Assembly (NCBI RefSeq): GCF_015832195.1 | Contig: NC_052018.1 | Span: 56,233,666 to 56,297,665 of the forward strand | Length of the DNA stretch: 64,000 nucleotides | Origin: Motacilla alba alba | Lineage: Eukaryota; Chordata; Aves; Passeriformes; Motacillidae | Reading direction: 5' to 3' | Shown: positions 23,989 to 36,015 of the stretch, piece after piece | How the letters are laid out: the number at the start of each line of letters is the position of its first letter | Numbering within the stretch: position 1 is the first letter of the stretch | Notes under the pieces: generated by a model | Databases searched by the model: none | Told to the model about the DNA's origin: nothing | Seen by the model: only the letters and a program-made list of their open reading frames with translations | Program-made: the position numbers and the translations under genes

Positions 23989-24026
23989 TTTCAAGAAAAG
24001 TGAGTTCTTTCAAGAAAAGTGAGTTC
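23989..24026 (+). repeat. Perfect 19-bp tandem duplication
   Basis: The unit TTTCAAGAAAAGTGAGTTC is present twice head to tail (23989-24007 and 24008-24026) without a mismatch, which points to a recent slippage or duplication event. Confidence 0.97.
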
Positions 24027-25479
24027 AAGGGAGTGTTCTGCATCCTTCTAGTCTGTAGCCATGTTTCACTAATCCCAAACTAAATTGAAATGTGACTGTT
24101 GTTAGAGAACAGCTCTAAATACCCTTTTCCCAAGCATGGCCTGTAGCATTGCTGAAAGGTGCACAAGTATTTTTGTAAAGGCTCTTTATTTTCTGAGCCT
24201 TGTTTTCTCAAGTTTCTTTGTTTGCTTTACTTTCTAAAAACATGATATCCAACAGTGATAATCTTAGACTTAAAAATTGCCAGATGTGATTAAATGAGAT
24301 TTGCCAAGTTCCAGGGTTTTTTTCACTCCTGGTTTTTCCTGTTATGTAATAGCAAACATATAAAGCTTTTAATTTCATATGGCTCAGTTGTCAATGGCAT
24401 CAGTCGACTCAGCGCATTTTACACTTTAATTGGTTATCCATAAGCCAGTCCCCATCACTGCAATCATGAGGAATGTTTTCCATGGGAGAAACACCAGCCT
24501 GTTTCCAATGCAGATGTGGCTCTTGCTCAGAGGAAAAAAGATGCCAGTGGTGCCAGTGACCACCTTGGAGCATCCTCCCTATCACTTGAGCTCTGAAAAA
24601 CCTGGTGCTTCACAGGACAAGATGGGCTTCTTTGCTGGCTTCACAGCTGAATGCTTGACCTTCAGAACTGATGAATACACAAGAAAAGAAAAGGCAGGTT
24701 ATGCAGGGACATAATGTCTTGCAAGATTAGGCCCTTTGTGGATGTGGCAGTCACTTCACTGCACTAAGCCCCAGCGTCTGATATGAACCGTGGATTTTAG
24801 TAGGAATTAGCAATAGAGTGGGAAGTTGCCCATCCTGGGAAGATACACATCCTTTCACACATCATATTTGTGTGAAAGAAAAATGGCGTGAGATTGTAAA
24901 CAAATTTGATTAGTTGTTTAAAATTGAAGACGTTTGCTGAGGACTGAACCTAAACTGGATGATGGAATGGATTGAGGAAAACTGTGGAAAAAACTGCTTA
25001 GAGGTCCAGTATTATCAGGCAGTTCTCAATGAAACATCACACCCATCAACACAATAGTATCAAATGTAATCTGACAGCCTGTGCAACCCTGTGCTCTGTG
25101 CAGCAGCATTTTCTCCCTCCAAAACTTTGGACAGGTTTTTTTTTTCTTTGGTGGGAAATTGGAATAAACCACTCCGTGCCCTTGAATTTTTCTGCACTTA
25201 TATGCCATTCTTCATGAAAGTTTGTTTACATCTGTTATGGGTTATTTTGGCTCTTAGTCAGCTCCTTTACTCTGCATGTTGAATTTCAAAGTCTCTGGAT
25301 ATTCTTTTCCCTGCCGTACAATACCAAACGCCTCGAGTGTGATCTAGGTCAGTGTATGTGCCTGTGTTTGAGTTCTGCTTCCCTCTGATATCAAATGTAC
25401 ATTCCTCCTTCTCCAATTGCTGTTCATCTGATCCCCTCTTCCTTTTCCTGACGTTATCTAATTGCACCCTGGACAAGGA
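24027..25479. other. Unique sequence, no supported gene
   Basis: Only short frames without splice context are present. A 94-codon plus-strand frame (24430-24714) has no supporting signals. Confidence 0.45.
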
Positions 25480-26340
25480 TTTGAATTTTCATCCATTATA
25501 TAAACCCGAGGTGGACACAGAGCTCTTGGAATCATCTCCCCCGAAGTCTTGAGGGCGACTGTCAGGAAATCTATTTAAATTACAATTAGGTAGATTAGGG
25601 AATGAAAAGCTCCATTGTTCAAACTGTATACAGTCATCTACTTAAGTGGAAAGAGGTAAACGAGAGCAGGCTGATTAAGGCCCCGACTGAGATCTAGCAC
25701 TACTCTCTAGCTGACTCTGACATTTAATTTGTCATGTCCCGTGGGAAATGCGGCACAGCAAAAGAATCACTTTGTCAAATCACCTCGAGCTACTTTTTTC
25801 CCCTGCAGATCCCTGAAACACACCGCTTTGTTGATTAATAATCACGTTTTATTTTAAAAGGGAAAGTGAAGGGCAACTCGCTGCATAGTCATCATTTGCT
25901 GCTTTCCCTGCAAAGCCGAGAAACCTCTCGCTAAAAAGCAGACAGAGGCCAAATAGCAGAGCACTTTGTTTCTGTCCAAGTCTGGATGTACACGCCCTGG
26001 ATTCAAGGAGAGTTTAGTCCTCCAGCCGTGCCAGGAAAAAGGTTACCTGCATGTGAGTGGGATCTGGGGAAGGACAAATTTGCCACAGCTCGGCGTGGAG
26101 AAGTTAAGGTAATAACCATGTTCTTCACAGGAGCACCAGCACCCTTCGGTATTGCAGGGGAATATACAGCATCTGGCAGAAATCAGAGCTATCCAAGGGA
26201 AGGCTCAGCAAGTATTTCAGTACTTGTTGGTGTCATCACTTGCAATGTTAACACATCAAGTAAATAAGGCAGATCTTTATGATCTTAAGTGTGAATGGCA
26301 TGTCTCCAGGCCACAGAAGAAAGTCAGCAAAGGTAAGATG
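25480..26340. other. CpG-enriched block with open frames, candidate exon or regulatory element
   Basis: CpG dinucleotides are scattered at far higher density than in the surrounding DNA (notably 25505-25560, 25740-25790 and 25905-25935). Within the block there is an ATG-started plus-strand frame of 93 codons (25986-26267) with a donor-like GTTAAG|GTAATA at 26109. A second plus-strand frame is open from an acceptor-like site (ggtattgcag, ending 26156) to a good donor, AAAG|GTAAGA, at 26333 (59 codons). Homeodomain-like TTGATTAATAATCACG lies near 25834. The block could be a conserved enhancer, an alternative first exon or a non-coding transcript. Nothing shows which. Confidence 0.3.
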
Positions 26341-28100
26341 CTTAAAAAAAAACCATATCAACATGCGACTGCATTCATGCACTAATCCCAAAAGATGATG
26401 GGTACCAAAATTACTCGAGGACTCTGGAATCCTCTAAATATGGGTTAAAATTTTTCTGCTGAACAAGTCGTAAATCATGTAAGTCAAGGCATGAAGAAGA
26501 GCAGAAAATTTACGCACACCAGTATTGCAAATAACTACTGTTAATGGGCACACAGCAAACTGCCTGTTGGATTTTCCTGTTCCGGTAAATGGGAAAGCTC
26601 TTGCCAGCTTCAGTAGTGCAGGAAAAAGTTTGTAAAACCCACATCTCACATTAATACCTAAATTAACTTTTGCTGTGCCCTCACAGATTTTTGTAATGTG
26701 GCACCAACAACTGAATAGGCACCACTTAGGATTTTCCTCTTTTGCTTCCTCCCATTTTGTCCTTGATAACAATTGTTAGTGTCATGGGATTCTTTTCTCT
26801 GTGAATAAATAAATAACTGATGTGTTGGAGTCAGGTAAGAGCTCTTGGATCAATTGCAAGCACTGATGGCACTTGTTACTACACAAGATGAGACAATAGA
26901 TTCATTGTCCGTTCTGGTGTATAAACACCCTCTGCGTATTATGTCAAACAGCAAAACAAAACAAAATGGGGTTTATTGTGTATGTGCAAGTGTAATCTTT
27001 CCAGGCTACCAAGTTAAAAGTGCTTTTCATCTAGATCAAATAAAAACAACACGAACAATACAACCCGAAATCCTATCCAAACAGTCTGAGGCTGCTTGCT
27101 GGTACCTTCTCTTCTCTATTCTATGTTTTATGTGAGCAATGCCAATTGTCAGGAAGCCTAGGCAACATTTATTTTAACTCCTGTTTTGATAAACACCACA
27201 TCCCACATCTATTAGTCAAAGCCTCAAATCAGTCTGCAGGGTACTGTGAGCATCTGATCCAGGCACAGGAGCTAGGGAATGCATGCTTGAATGTGAATGG
27301 CAGCAAAGGTAGGTGAATTAAAAAATTCCAGGCAAAACAAAGATACCTCAGTGTACATTTTCTCCATCTCAGTTTCCTGATGCAATGATTATTTTGCATC
27401 CTTCAGTAATCTGGACTGAAATAGCCCAGTATTGTAAAGTTTAACTGCAGTGCAAGAATAATGACTGCAGTGGCAGAACATTATGGATGACTGGTTACAG
27501 CACCAAGTCCCATTCAGTAGTCATCCTTAACTATTCAAAAGCTTCATGCTGTCAGAGCAGGGAAGCATATTTTGTGTATGTATTAATAACTTCTCTATTT
27601 CAAATTTGAGCCTAACTCTACACTTCACTAATCTCCTTTAGATCTGGCAGAAGGTGACCCTTCTAATTTGTTATATAACTTTGCACAGCATCCTAATTTT
27701 TTATCAATCTCTAAAGCAACCAGGACCACTAGATGAGCTGATTTAGAATGCCTGGTCCTGTGAGAGAGACATGCCCAGATATTCAGAGCTGTGAGACAGA
27801 CCATACACCTTAGAAAGCTGCAGTATTCCCAGAGGGGCTCCTGGTGAAAGATTACAGTAATTTTTTGCAGATCAGCTCCTTTGACAGGAAAGGCTGGGCT
27901 GGGACCTGGCAGCAGGGACTTCAGCAGCCTGTGCAGGCCCATGTGTAGTGTGGCATGGCAGTGCCATGGGGGAGGCTGCCACAGCCTTGGTCAAGCCCCA
28001 CTTGAACACTCTGGGGTGGTCCTGTCACCTATCAGACTGGGTAACACAGACAAGGCAATTGTCTTTGCTTTTCTGTTCCAAGTCAAAGGAGATATTGAGT
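26341..28100. other. Unique sequence, nothing recognised
   Basis: The stretch between the CpG-enriched block and the second CR1 fragment holds no repeat or exon that I can support. A short imperfect palindrome built on TGTGGCATGGC and GCCATGG...TGCCACA lies near 27950-27985. Confidence 0.45.
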
Positions 28101-28214
28101 AATAGAATCACAGAATAGGTTTGGGTTGGAACGAACATGAAAGATCCTCTAGTTCTCAGCTCTCTGACATGGGCAGGGACACCTTCTACTTGACTAGGTT
28201 GCTTAAAGTCCCAT
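28101..28214 (-). mobile_element. CR1 LINE 3' fragment, short
   Basis: It begins with the reverse complement of the CR1 tail (AATAGAATCACAGAATAGG), then 'tttgggttggaacgaacatg', 'agatcctctagttc', a degenerate 'gggcagggacacctt' and 'gactaggttgctt'. It stops at about 28214, so only about 110 bases of the 3'UTR remain. It is non-coding and more diverged than the copy at 23000. Confidence 0.93.
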
Positions 28215-31200
28215 GACACTGAAATTAGCCATTTCTAAATGGTTGAGATGCAGTGTGCAAAACACCAATAAATTTCCATCAAGATCTGAAAGATTGTTTT
28301 GTTCTAAACCATATAAGAACTTATGACTTAAAAAACCATCATCAGCAGGGATTTAAGCTAGGAGGAGGATTTATGGTTCAAGTGTTTTGACAAATTAATT
28401 CATTGCCAAATGTGACCAATTCTTGTAAGATCATTCACTGATTTTCATCACTGATTTTTTTCCCCACTAGGATGATAAAACGAACTTATGGAAAGCAGAC
28501 CACTTGATACATACTCTGTCACTGTAGGAGAACATATGGTCCTGAATAATTTGAAAATAAAACATACATCGTTGTCCAGCAATTGCACAGACTGAAAGTA
28601 ACCCTCCTTGATACAAGAGACTCTTTTGAGGTTAAAATTTATTGGTTAATGATTCAAAATTTTCTGTGCATGATATTCTTTAGAGATTTGTAATAAAATC
28701 TTAGCTCAGGCTACCTGAAAGATGGACCAAATGTTTATAGCATTTCCTGCTCCAAAAGCTGCCAGCAACATTTATTTATAAATCCATGAGGAGAAAACTA
28801 TTATTTTCTAGCTATATTTCAGTCTACTCTAAAATCTGCTTGAATTTCACGAAGCTTCCCATCACTCTGTGGTGACTAGATGCCTTCTCCATTTGAGAAT
28901 TAGGTCTTATGAGTCCTCCTTGGAGAGGGGGAAATGACTCAATGCTTCAAAAACAAAACAGCAAACACAAGATGAACTAACAAATCTGAAACCCCATCCC
29001 AATGCAATTTCATCACCTATAAAACTGCAGCTGTTTCAATTTGTGAAACTAAGTAGTTTCTCCTGCACCTGTCAAACCTGCCTGGCATTTCAATAAATTG
29101 TTCCATGTGTTGTTTTAGCTCCTTAGCTAAATAGCTTGAGAAATATGGTTTTTAGAAGGGCTAAGTACAGACAAAATGCACAGTTAATCAGAGTAAAACC
29201 ACATTTTCAAACTGCCAGTCAAAACCAGTCATTCATATGTATTAAAGAAATAAGTATGCTTAAGTGGAAAACATAGTAACAGATGCAAACCAGACACACT
29301 CAAGAAGTATGAAACAACGGAGGCTTTCTTTCTGTCCTTTACATTATTTCCTTTCTTAGCTTAGTATTTTTCCAGGGGCACACTTACACATGCAAGAAAC
29401 ATATTATCCAGCATTTATTCCTTGTGGTCTTCACTCCAGTTACAAGATGACGGCAATAAAGAGCTTTGTTTTAGAAACACGAGTTGAAGTGTAAGTCACC
29501 AATGCTGACTTATCAGCTTGTGGGTTGGAGTCTCCCACATGTGTAGGTTGTTGGTTTTGGGAAGACTGTGACTGAAGCAGATTGTTTTGGGTCTCTTATT
29601 CCATATGCTTTGTCATGTGTAGATTTTCTTTTGCTTAACTCTTGCAAATAAAAAATAAATATTCTGAAGTCATTTTGGGCAAAAGCTACTGAATGCTAAC
29701 ATATTTTTCCTCTGAGAATGGCAGCTTTTTTTTGAGGGTTCAACATCAAGCAGGTTAAACAATAATTATGACATCAGAGAAAATATTAAAAAGACCCTGC
29801 ATGTAGGATAATTTACATTGTTTCTATTTGGTGTGCAAATCCTTTTACAGGACTGCTAGTCACCAATATAAATTACTGTGTCAGAGAATAAGTGAAATGG
29901 AGAAAGCAAACAGAAATTGAAGAAGGCAAGTAGAAGGAATAATACCTAAGACAGATAGGTTTTTAAATGGACTGAATAGTTTTCCTAGTATTGTGGCCAT
30001 GAAATAAAGGAAATCAGGTGACAGCTTAGCACTGTGGACTTGGCTGGTAAGTTCTTCACTAAAGACAACCTTTGGAAAAGCAGCAAATGCACCAATCTCA
30101 GCTCCTCTCCATCCTTGCAAATCATTTCTCTCATTGGCAGAGCACCTGGGCATGTGGCACACCTGATTTTGATTCATCTGCTGGGGCAAGTGAACCAGTT
30201 TTTAGGTGGCATATCTACACTGGAGAAACCCAGTGTGGTTGTCTGGATCCCATATAAACACACAAATGTGCAAAGATATTCAGGTGCAGAAGCTGCTGGA
30301 GTTTTCCAAGGCTCACACAAGTTCCTCCAAGAGCTTCGTAAAGCACACTGCTAGGCTGGGCCCTCTAGCAGCTTGCAATGGAGCAGCAGCAATCTCTCCC
30401 TTCAGCTCTGTATGGGCCTATTCAGTACGCAGGCTACTATATGGGAAAGGTCCAGGCTGGTTAGCCCTTGGAGAGAAAAAAGGGAGAAGTATGATGAACA
30501 GAAGAAATTTGTTGAAAAGAAGATGATTTATTTACATATTTAACTTCTGGATGACTGCCAGTGTGCTTGGAACTGCACAGAAAGAGAACCTCATGAGGCT
30601 TGTCTCATATCTAATTACAGCTCTTTCAGGCTTAGTATATATGGAATAATTGGGGAATGGAATGAACAATCTCAGAGTAGCTCTGACCTTTTTTCCCTTC
30701 AACATTTCTTAATTAATCTTAAATAGAGAAGGAAATAATTTATTTAGTCCAAGCAAGATATCCCGGACCTTTGCTCTCTTATCACTGTACAAAAAGAAAA
30801 AAATGCAGCACAGAAGAAGAGACTTAAAAAATAAAGGAACTTTTGAATCTGAAATGAGACCTCTTCCTCTCACAGGAAGCTGATGGAAGGTGCATGCATG
30901 GACACCATAGGCTTAGGAAAGAATGGACACTAATGAATGCCTCTTTCTGGCAGGGTGAATCAAATCTCACAATCTCCTTATCAAAAGTATACATCTCCCA
31001 TCTCCACCACGTGCATCGTAACTTCTGCTGTCATGCACTGGGGAAACACTGTCAAACTGAAATGCAGGAGCTAAAAGAGAATTGTCAGGGCCAAGATAAT
31101 GAAGAGAGACTCTAAATTCCATACTGATGGCTGTATTTCTTCTTGTCTCTCCACCTCTCTAAAGTTTTTGGTAGCGTTAAAGAAACCTCTGGATGATGGC

Positions 31201-32668
31201 TTCATCTTTAGGATTCCCATCTCCAGAGCCACTAAGCATTAAGCAGCATTTATGTTCATCTTTTTTTTGGGAGTTCAAGACCATCCCTGACTAGTAGTGC
31301 TAAATAAAAAGCCTTGGTTATTAATTAACTTTGTCTAGCAGTTTCTGAGATGAACAAGAAATCAGTGTGAAGTCAGTGATATCGCTGTATAAAGGGTTAG
31401 GGTGTCCATGGAGCAGGAGAGAAGATGACATAAAGCCACAATGCAAACTGAACACAAAACCTGGAGGCACAGCAGCTGTGGCTTTAATCACACCTCCAGT
31501 CTGTTGGCGTAAGAAGGTCACACTACAGAGCTAAAGGTTGCTTTGGTTTGTATTTCATGGGCTGTCCTCCTCTAACATTACCTTCCATTATCTTCTTTTC
31601 ACACGAGTTTTCTTTATATCTCAGCCTAACAGTCAGAAAGGTTTTACACAGAGGATTCCCACAGTCACTTTGTTCCCATAGCACAGAGGTTTAGTCCAAC
31701 ACTCCAACCAGAAAAGTTGATGTTACAATGGTTGTCCTTGCCAGGAGCCCTCCTTTCAGTTGACCCTTAAGGAACGTGGGATCCAAAGTTTTGCACGAAT
31801 CAGAGTGTGTCAAACAATGTCAGTGTGCTTCAAAATGTTATTAATTTTAAAGCTAGAAATAAATTATCATTATTCAAATTCCAATCTACCTACAGTTTAG
31901 GCTATTAAAGCTTAACAGTCTTTCATTAGAATAATGTAGGGATCTTTTCAGAAAACAAAAGACACTGAAAGAACTGTATATTTTTTCACTAATCTTAATT
32001 AATTAGCTTGGAAAGAATTTCAAACCATTTTATGGACCTATTCTTTGGTAAATTTTTGCAATACATCTAAATTTGAATTGCTGACCTGCAGTTCAAGCAT
32101 TTTTCTTAATAACCTTTTTCACTTATTTCTGCTACATACTTGAAAACTTTTCACAGCCCCAGTAAAAAACATACATGTGAACTGACTGAAGCAAGACAAA
32201 TATCTAAGAAAAATAGAGCACAGAATAAAATAAAAGATAACTTTCCCCTCTATAAGTACAAAAGCCCCCGACTCTTTCCCAATCAGTCATATTAAAATAA
32301 TTTTAATGGCAACAGTAGCCAGTGATTTTGACTATCTTATTTGTGTCCATGCAGTCTCAACTGAGATATGAATCTGAACTGTTTGGGTGCTGTCAGTCTC
32401 TTTTTCTCTACCCTGAAGAGCTTGCAATCTAGACAGCTGGCCAAATGATGCTTCTTGATCTAGTTGAGGTAGATTCCCAGGGTCAAATGTTACATAGGAG
32501 TCTGAGTTGCAGTGAGTTTGTTTTCCTGCTTACTCTTTTAGCACCTACCTCCTGAAAGGGCCCAGCCCACAGGGATGCTGAAAGAGTGTTGATGTGGGTA
32601 GGTGCAAACTGAGCCTTTCCAGAATAGGAGCCCCAGGGTCAAGTTCCATCTCTGTATCACACCTGTAG
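28215..32668. other. Unique AT-rich sequence, no supported gene
   Basis: The stretch contains several 60-106 codon frames on both strands with no recognisable product. No CR1 tail, LTR or microsatellite above about 12 bases was found apart from short T runs near 29727 and 31261. Confidence 0.45.
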
Positions 32669-33022
32669 TCAGCTGGCAATGGGGCAGTGGACGCAGGGAT
32701 CCCGTTCCTCCTTTTGAGTATTGAGTGTTTTCAGAAGGGTCCTAAAGTGTACTGCCTGACTGACGGGGATTTTTACCAGGTGTAGTCCTCTGGATCTTTT
32801 TAGAAGACAACTGAATGCCCATGGCATGGTTTGCACAGTGTACAAATATATGTGTGGCCCTGAAGAGCGCAAGCAGACAGGTTGTTTGCATCTGAAAAAG
32901 CAGCCCCTTGACTCCTGAGCTGCAGCATCTGACTGCACACACAGCTCCTCCTTCACTGGAGCTGGGTCATTAAACAGTTTGCTGCTGCTGCTGGTGGACA
33001 CCAAACCAATCTCTGTGCACAC
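32669..33022 (-). other. Open minus-strand segment behind an acceptor-like site
   Basis: The minus strand shows a good acceptor (acagcctttttgctttag, ending at 33023) followed by a frame open for 117 codons to a stop at 32669. The first 40 residues (beginning VCTEIGLVSTSSSSKLF) look protein-like, with Ser-run and Glu/Asp-rich parts, while the later part is less convincing. No donor of quality lies inside, so if real it would be a terminal exon. A polyadenylation signal was not identified. It lies on the same strand as the stronger exon candidate at 18545-18760, but no link is shown. Confidence 0.2.
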
Positions 33023-33635
33023 CTAAAGCAAAAAGGCTGTCCCCATGCCTTGCACAGCTCACCATCCATGCTACTGATGTTATGCAGAAACTTGGTTGTT
33101 GGGGTTTGCTTGTGAGAGACACAAAAGCAGTGAAATAAGTGCTGGATTATGGAGCACAGCAGGCTCCAGTCTCAGGCTGTCCCCTCTTCAGCCATTTCCT
33201 GATGGGCTACAGTATGAGAACAGGCTTGGTCATGCTGGAAGACACTTATAAAACAACCATGACCCTTGGCGCTCTTGACTTTGCAGGGCAGGCAGAATCT
33301 CAATTTGTGATGCTTTTTCCTTTTGCAATCTTTTAATGAGCTGAATAGACTGGAAATAATAGCTTGTCAACTTAACACAGTATCTAGCATCTTCTGATGC
33401 CACTGCCACGTCAGCAAGACTGTATTAAACAAACACTTCTGACCACTTGACAAAAAATTATTTTGGTGCTGCTGCTGTTAAGCTGCTTAAAATGCCTGCA
33501 TAAATTTCAGCCACACAAACCCAAGCAGATGTTTGCTGCTGCTCTTTCAAGGAAAGGAAATTTTTATTTTAGTGGTGGAAACTTAGAGTAAGGGTCAGGA
33601 AAGAAAGAATAACTGTTGTCTTGTATATGAGTTGT

Positions 33636-33785
33636 CTAACTGACTGAGTTACCTATTTTCTCTTTGTGCATTTATCTGTGAAATGGGTATGATTATTCTA
33701 CCTTGTAAGGATATTTTGAGTCTTGATTAATTGCTTGTGAGCTGATCTGGAAATCTCTCAGTACAGTCTTCAATAAGCATTAAGA
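33636..33785 (+). repeat. MIR-like ancient SINE relic, forward orientation
   Basis: Reading plus: GAGTTACCTATTTTCTCTTT, then 'gtgcatttatctgtgaaatg' followed by 'ggtatgattattctacctt', 'gtaaggatattttgag', 'tcttgattaattg' and a terminal 'cagtcttcaataagcatta'. This matches the MIR 3' half in order: the 'cctcatctgtaaaatggg' core, 'ataataatagtacctacc', 'ggttgttgtgaggatt', and the 'aataaatgtt' end. It is the clearest MIR relic in the window. Confidence 0.75.
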
Positions 33786-34689
33786 TTTATTGTTTTCTTA
33801 CTCCCTATATTTAATAGTCTTGCTATAAAAGCAACGGTTGTAAATAACAACCACTAGTAATTATTTTGTGATAATGTGCTATTTAGAAAAAAAAAAAACA
33901 ACTGTTCTGTGTTATTGATTTGATTTTGCAACACAGTTTTGTTGTTTTAGGTTTTGCTTGGCTTTCCACTGCTTTAGCATCTCCATTTACATGTTTTTCT
34001 GCAGAGATGGTTCCTGTCTTCCGGTTTTCTTCTTTACATCAGCCAATTTGTTAGAAAGATACAATCTTTCCCCTTGCTTTCAATTCTCTGATTACCTTCT
34101 CTATGGACACAACCCTTGACCTCCCCTGATCTTGTAACCCTCATCAAAGCCATGTCTTTAATTAGCAGATAGGGTAACATATACACAGAGTTGCTCCAAA
34201 CTCATAGTCCTTCCAAGTCCCTGCAGATCATATTTATCGAATCTCCCCACTTGGCAGAGGAACCACATTGATTTTTCAGCAGACACAGCTGTCTTCTTTC
34301 TTAGTATCTCAGTTTGCATCACCAGTTACCACACAGCTAAGGGTGTCCAAAACTCTCTGCGCTGTTCTTCTTGCTGACATTTTCTTACATCACAATGTTT
34401 TTCAGACAATTTGGATGTTTAGACTAAGGGTAAATGATACTGAGGCTGCTGAGCTGAGTTATGAGAGCAGGGACAACATTGTGTCTGGGGTAGAATTGCT
34501 CTAAGAATTTGACTCCACACTCTGTGGCATTTAAAACACTGTTAATATGTGCTTGGCAGAAGACTGGGAGATTTCACAGCTGGCCCTTCCCCAAAAAGAA
34601 GCTTTGCTCAGCTCTGAAGGCATGTAATGAAGGCAGACCAAAGCAATCTTCAGGCTCAAGCAATATCTAATCTGATCTTGAAAGGAATG
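33786..34689. other. Unique sequence, nothing recognised
   Basis: AT-rich text with a poly-A run near 33889. No element is identified between the MIR relic and the decayed LINE. Confidence 0.4.
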
Positions 34690-35880
34690 AGCCAGAGCAG
34701 GCTCTCAAAGGAACTTCCCCCCATTGCTATTTGATTTTAGTGATGGTGGATAATGAGGACCTGAAAGTGGTAAAGGAGCTGAGAGCATGTTTGGAAAAAT
34801 CCAGTCAGAATCTGAAATTAAAAAAAAAAATAGAGAAGTCCATTTCTCAGAAAGAGTGAGGTGAGATAAAAAGTAAATCTTTAAGTGAATTCTGTGCTCT
34901 GAGTTTTCCAGGAGGACAATGCTGTACAGCATAGAAGGAAAAAAATTATGGGACTATGTAAACAGAAACAAAACTATCACATCCGAAGGGAGAGCAAATT
35001 TTAAAGAATTCAGTAGAAAATGAATTAACATGCAACATGCATTTACCAGTATGCCAAACTTGCCTGATGTCTTCCTTTGATGAGGCAAGTGTGGATAATC
35101 TAATCCATATGGTCTTTGGTAACTCAGTAACACAGTGATAACACAAGGGAAATAAGTTAAAATGGAGAATAAGAATAGTCTTACAAATATAATCATGGGA
35201 TAAAGGAGCAAGCAAAAAGTGTATTGTCAAGAGGAACATTACTACTGGAGATGGGTTTGATACAGAACCTAGGCTTGTGCTCAGAAAATTTGCCAGTGAC
35301 ACGTAGATCTGCTTAGCAAAAGAGTACTAGAGTGGTGGAAAAGAGTGGGAGGGAGGTTAGAAGTGTGTAGCAGACTCCATGAGAAAGAACTTTGAAAGAG
35401 GACTGTATGCATGCTTTGGTAACCCCAAAGAGATCTCTGGGCCAGCAAATATGACAGCTGCCTCTGTCTGCTAGAGTCACTGGGCAATGGAAAGTCTACC
35501 CTAAAGGAAGTGTCTAAAGGAAGTTGTCTTCTTTAGCCTAGACAAATACAGCTGAAAGAAGAAATGACTGCTCTCTATAAATACACCAGTGGTTGTATAT
35601 GTGTGGGAAGGGCACAATCTATACAAGTTATTGCTTTGTATTAGTAAAAGAGTAAATGGGAATAAATTGATCATGTGTAAAAACTAGGCTGAAAATGAAA
35701 GGAGGATTTCTAAGTTTTCAAGCTGAGGGATTTTTCCAAAACTGGAAGAGAACCGGGCAGCTCCAAGCATTAGCTTGACAAATTTGTGATAGGAATTATG
35801 AGATGTGTTTAGGAAAGAAGATCAAGCTTAAGTTTAAGGAGTATGGATGTGCTTTCTAGTATTACATTTTTTATGAAGGA
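34690..35880 (+). mobile_element. Decayed CR1/L3-like LINE, plus strand
   Basis: The most convincing part is 35530-35760. TTTAGCCTAGACAAATACAG, then a block of 'ctctataaatacaccagtgg' type, a 'gggcacaatctatacaagtt' block and 'ggctgaaaatgaaaggagga' follow the end of the CR1/L3 reverse-transcriptase ORF in order ('ttcagcctggagaagag', 'cctctataaatac', 'aaagggaacaagctattc', 'gggctaaattgcagcaagggagattta'). Upstream, 'aaaatttgccagtgacac' near 35285 corresponds to the catalytic-domain 'aaatttgc(a/t)gatgacac' coding block, with the two aspartate codons disrupted. Frames are broken throughout, so the element is dead. Left limits are uncertain, and 34690-35250 is assigned only by continuity. Confidence 0.55.
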
Positions 35881-35925
35881 GAATGGAAGAGGTTAGACGA
35901 AGGAGAAATTAATAAGAAATAAGAT

Positions 35926-36015
35926 TTTCCTCTCTCTTGATCTTTTTTCTTTCTTTCCTTTTCTCTCATTTTGCTGTCCTTCCTCTATTCCTCCCTATTT
36001 CTTTTTTCTTTTATT
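35926..36015. repeat. Polypyrimidine tract
   Basis: Imperfect T/C-rich text over about 90 bases (TTTTCCTCTC, TTTCTTTCTTTCC, TCCTTCCTC). Degraded simple repeat. Confidence 0.8.
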
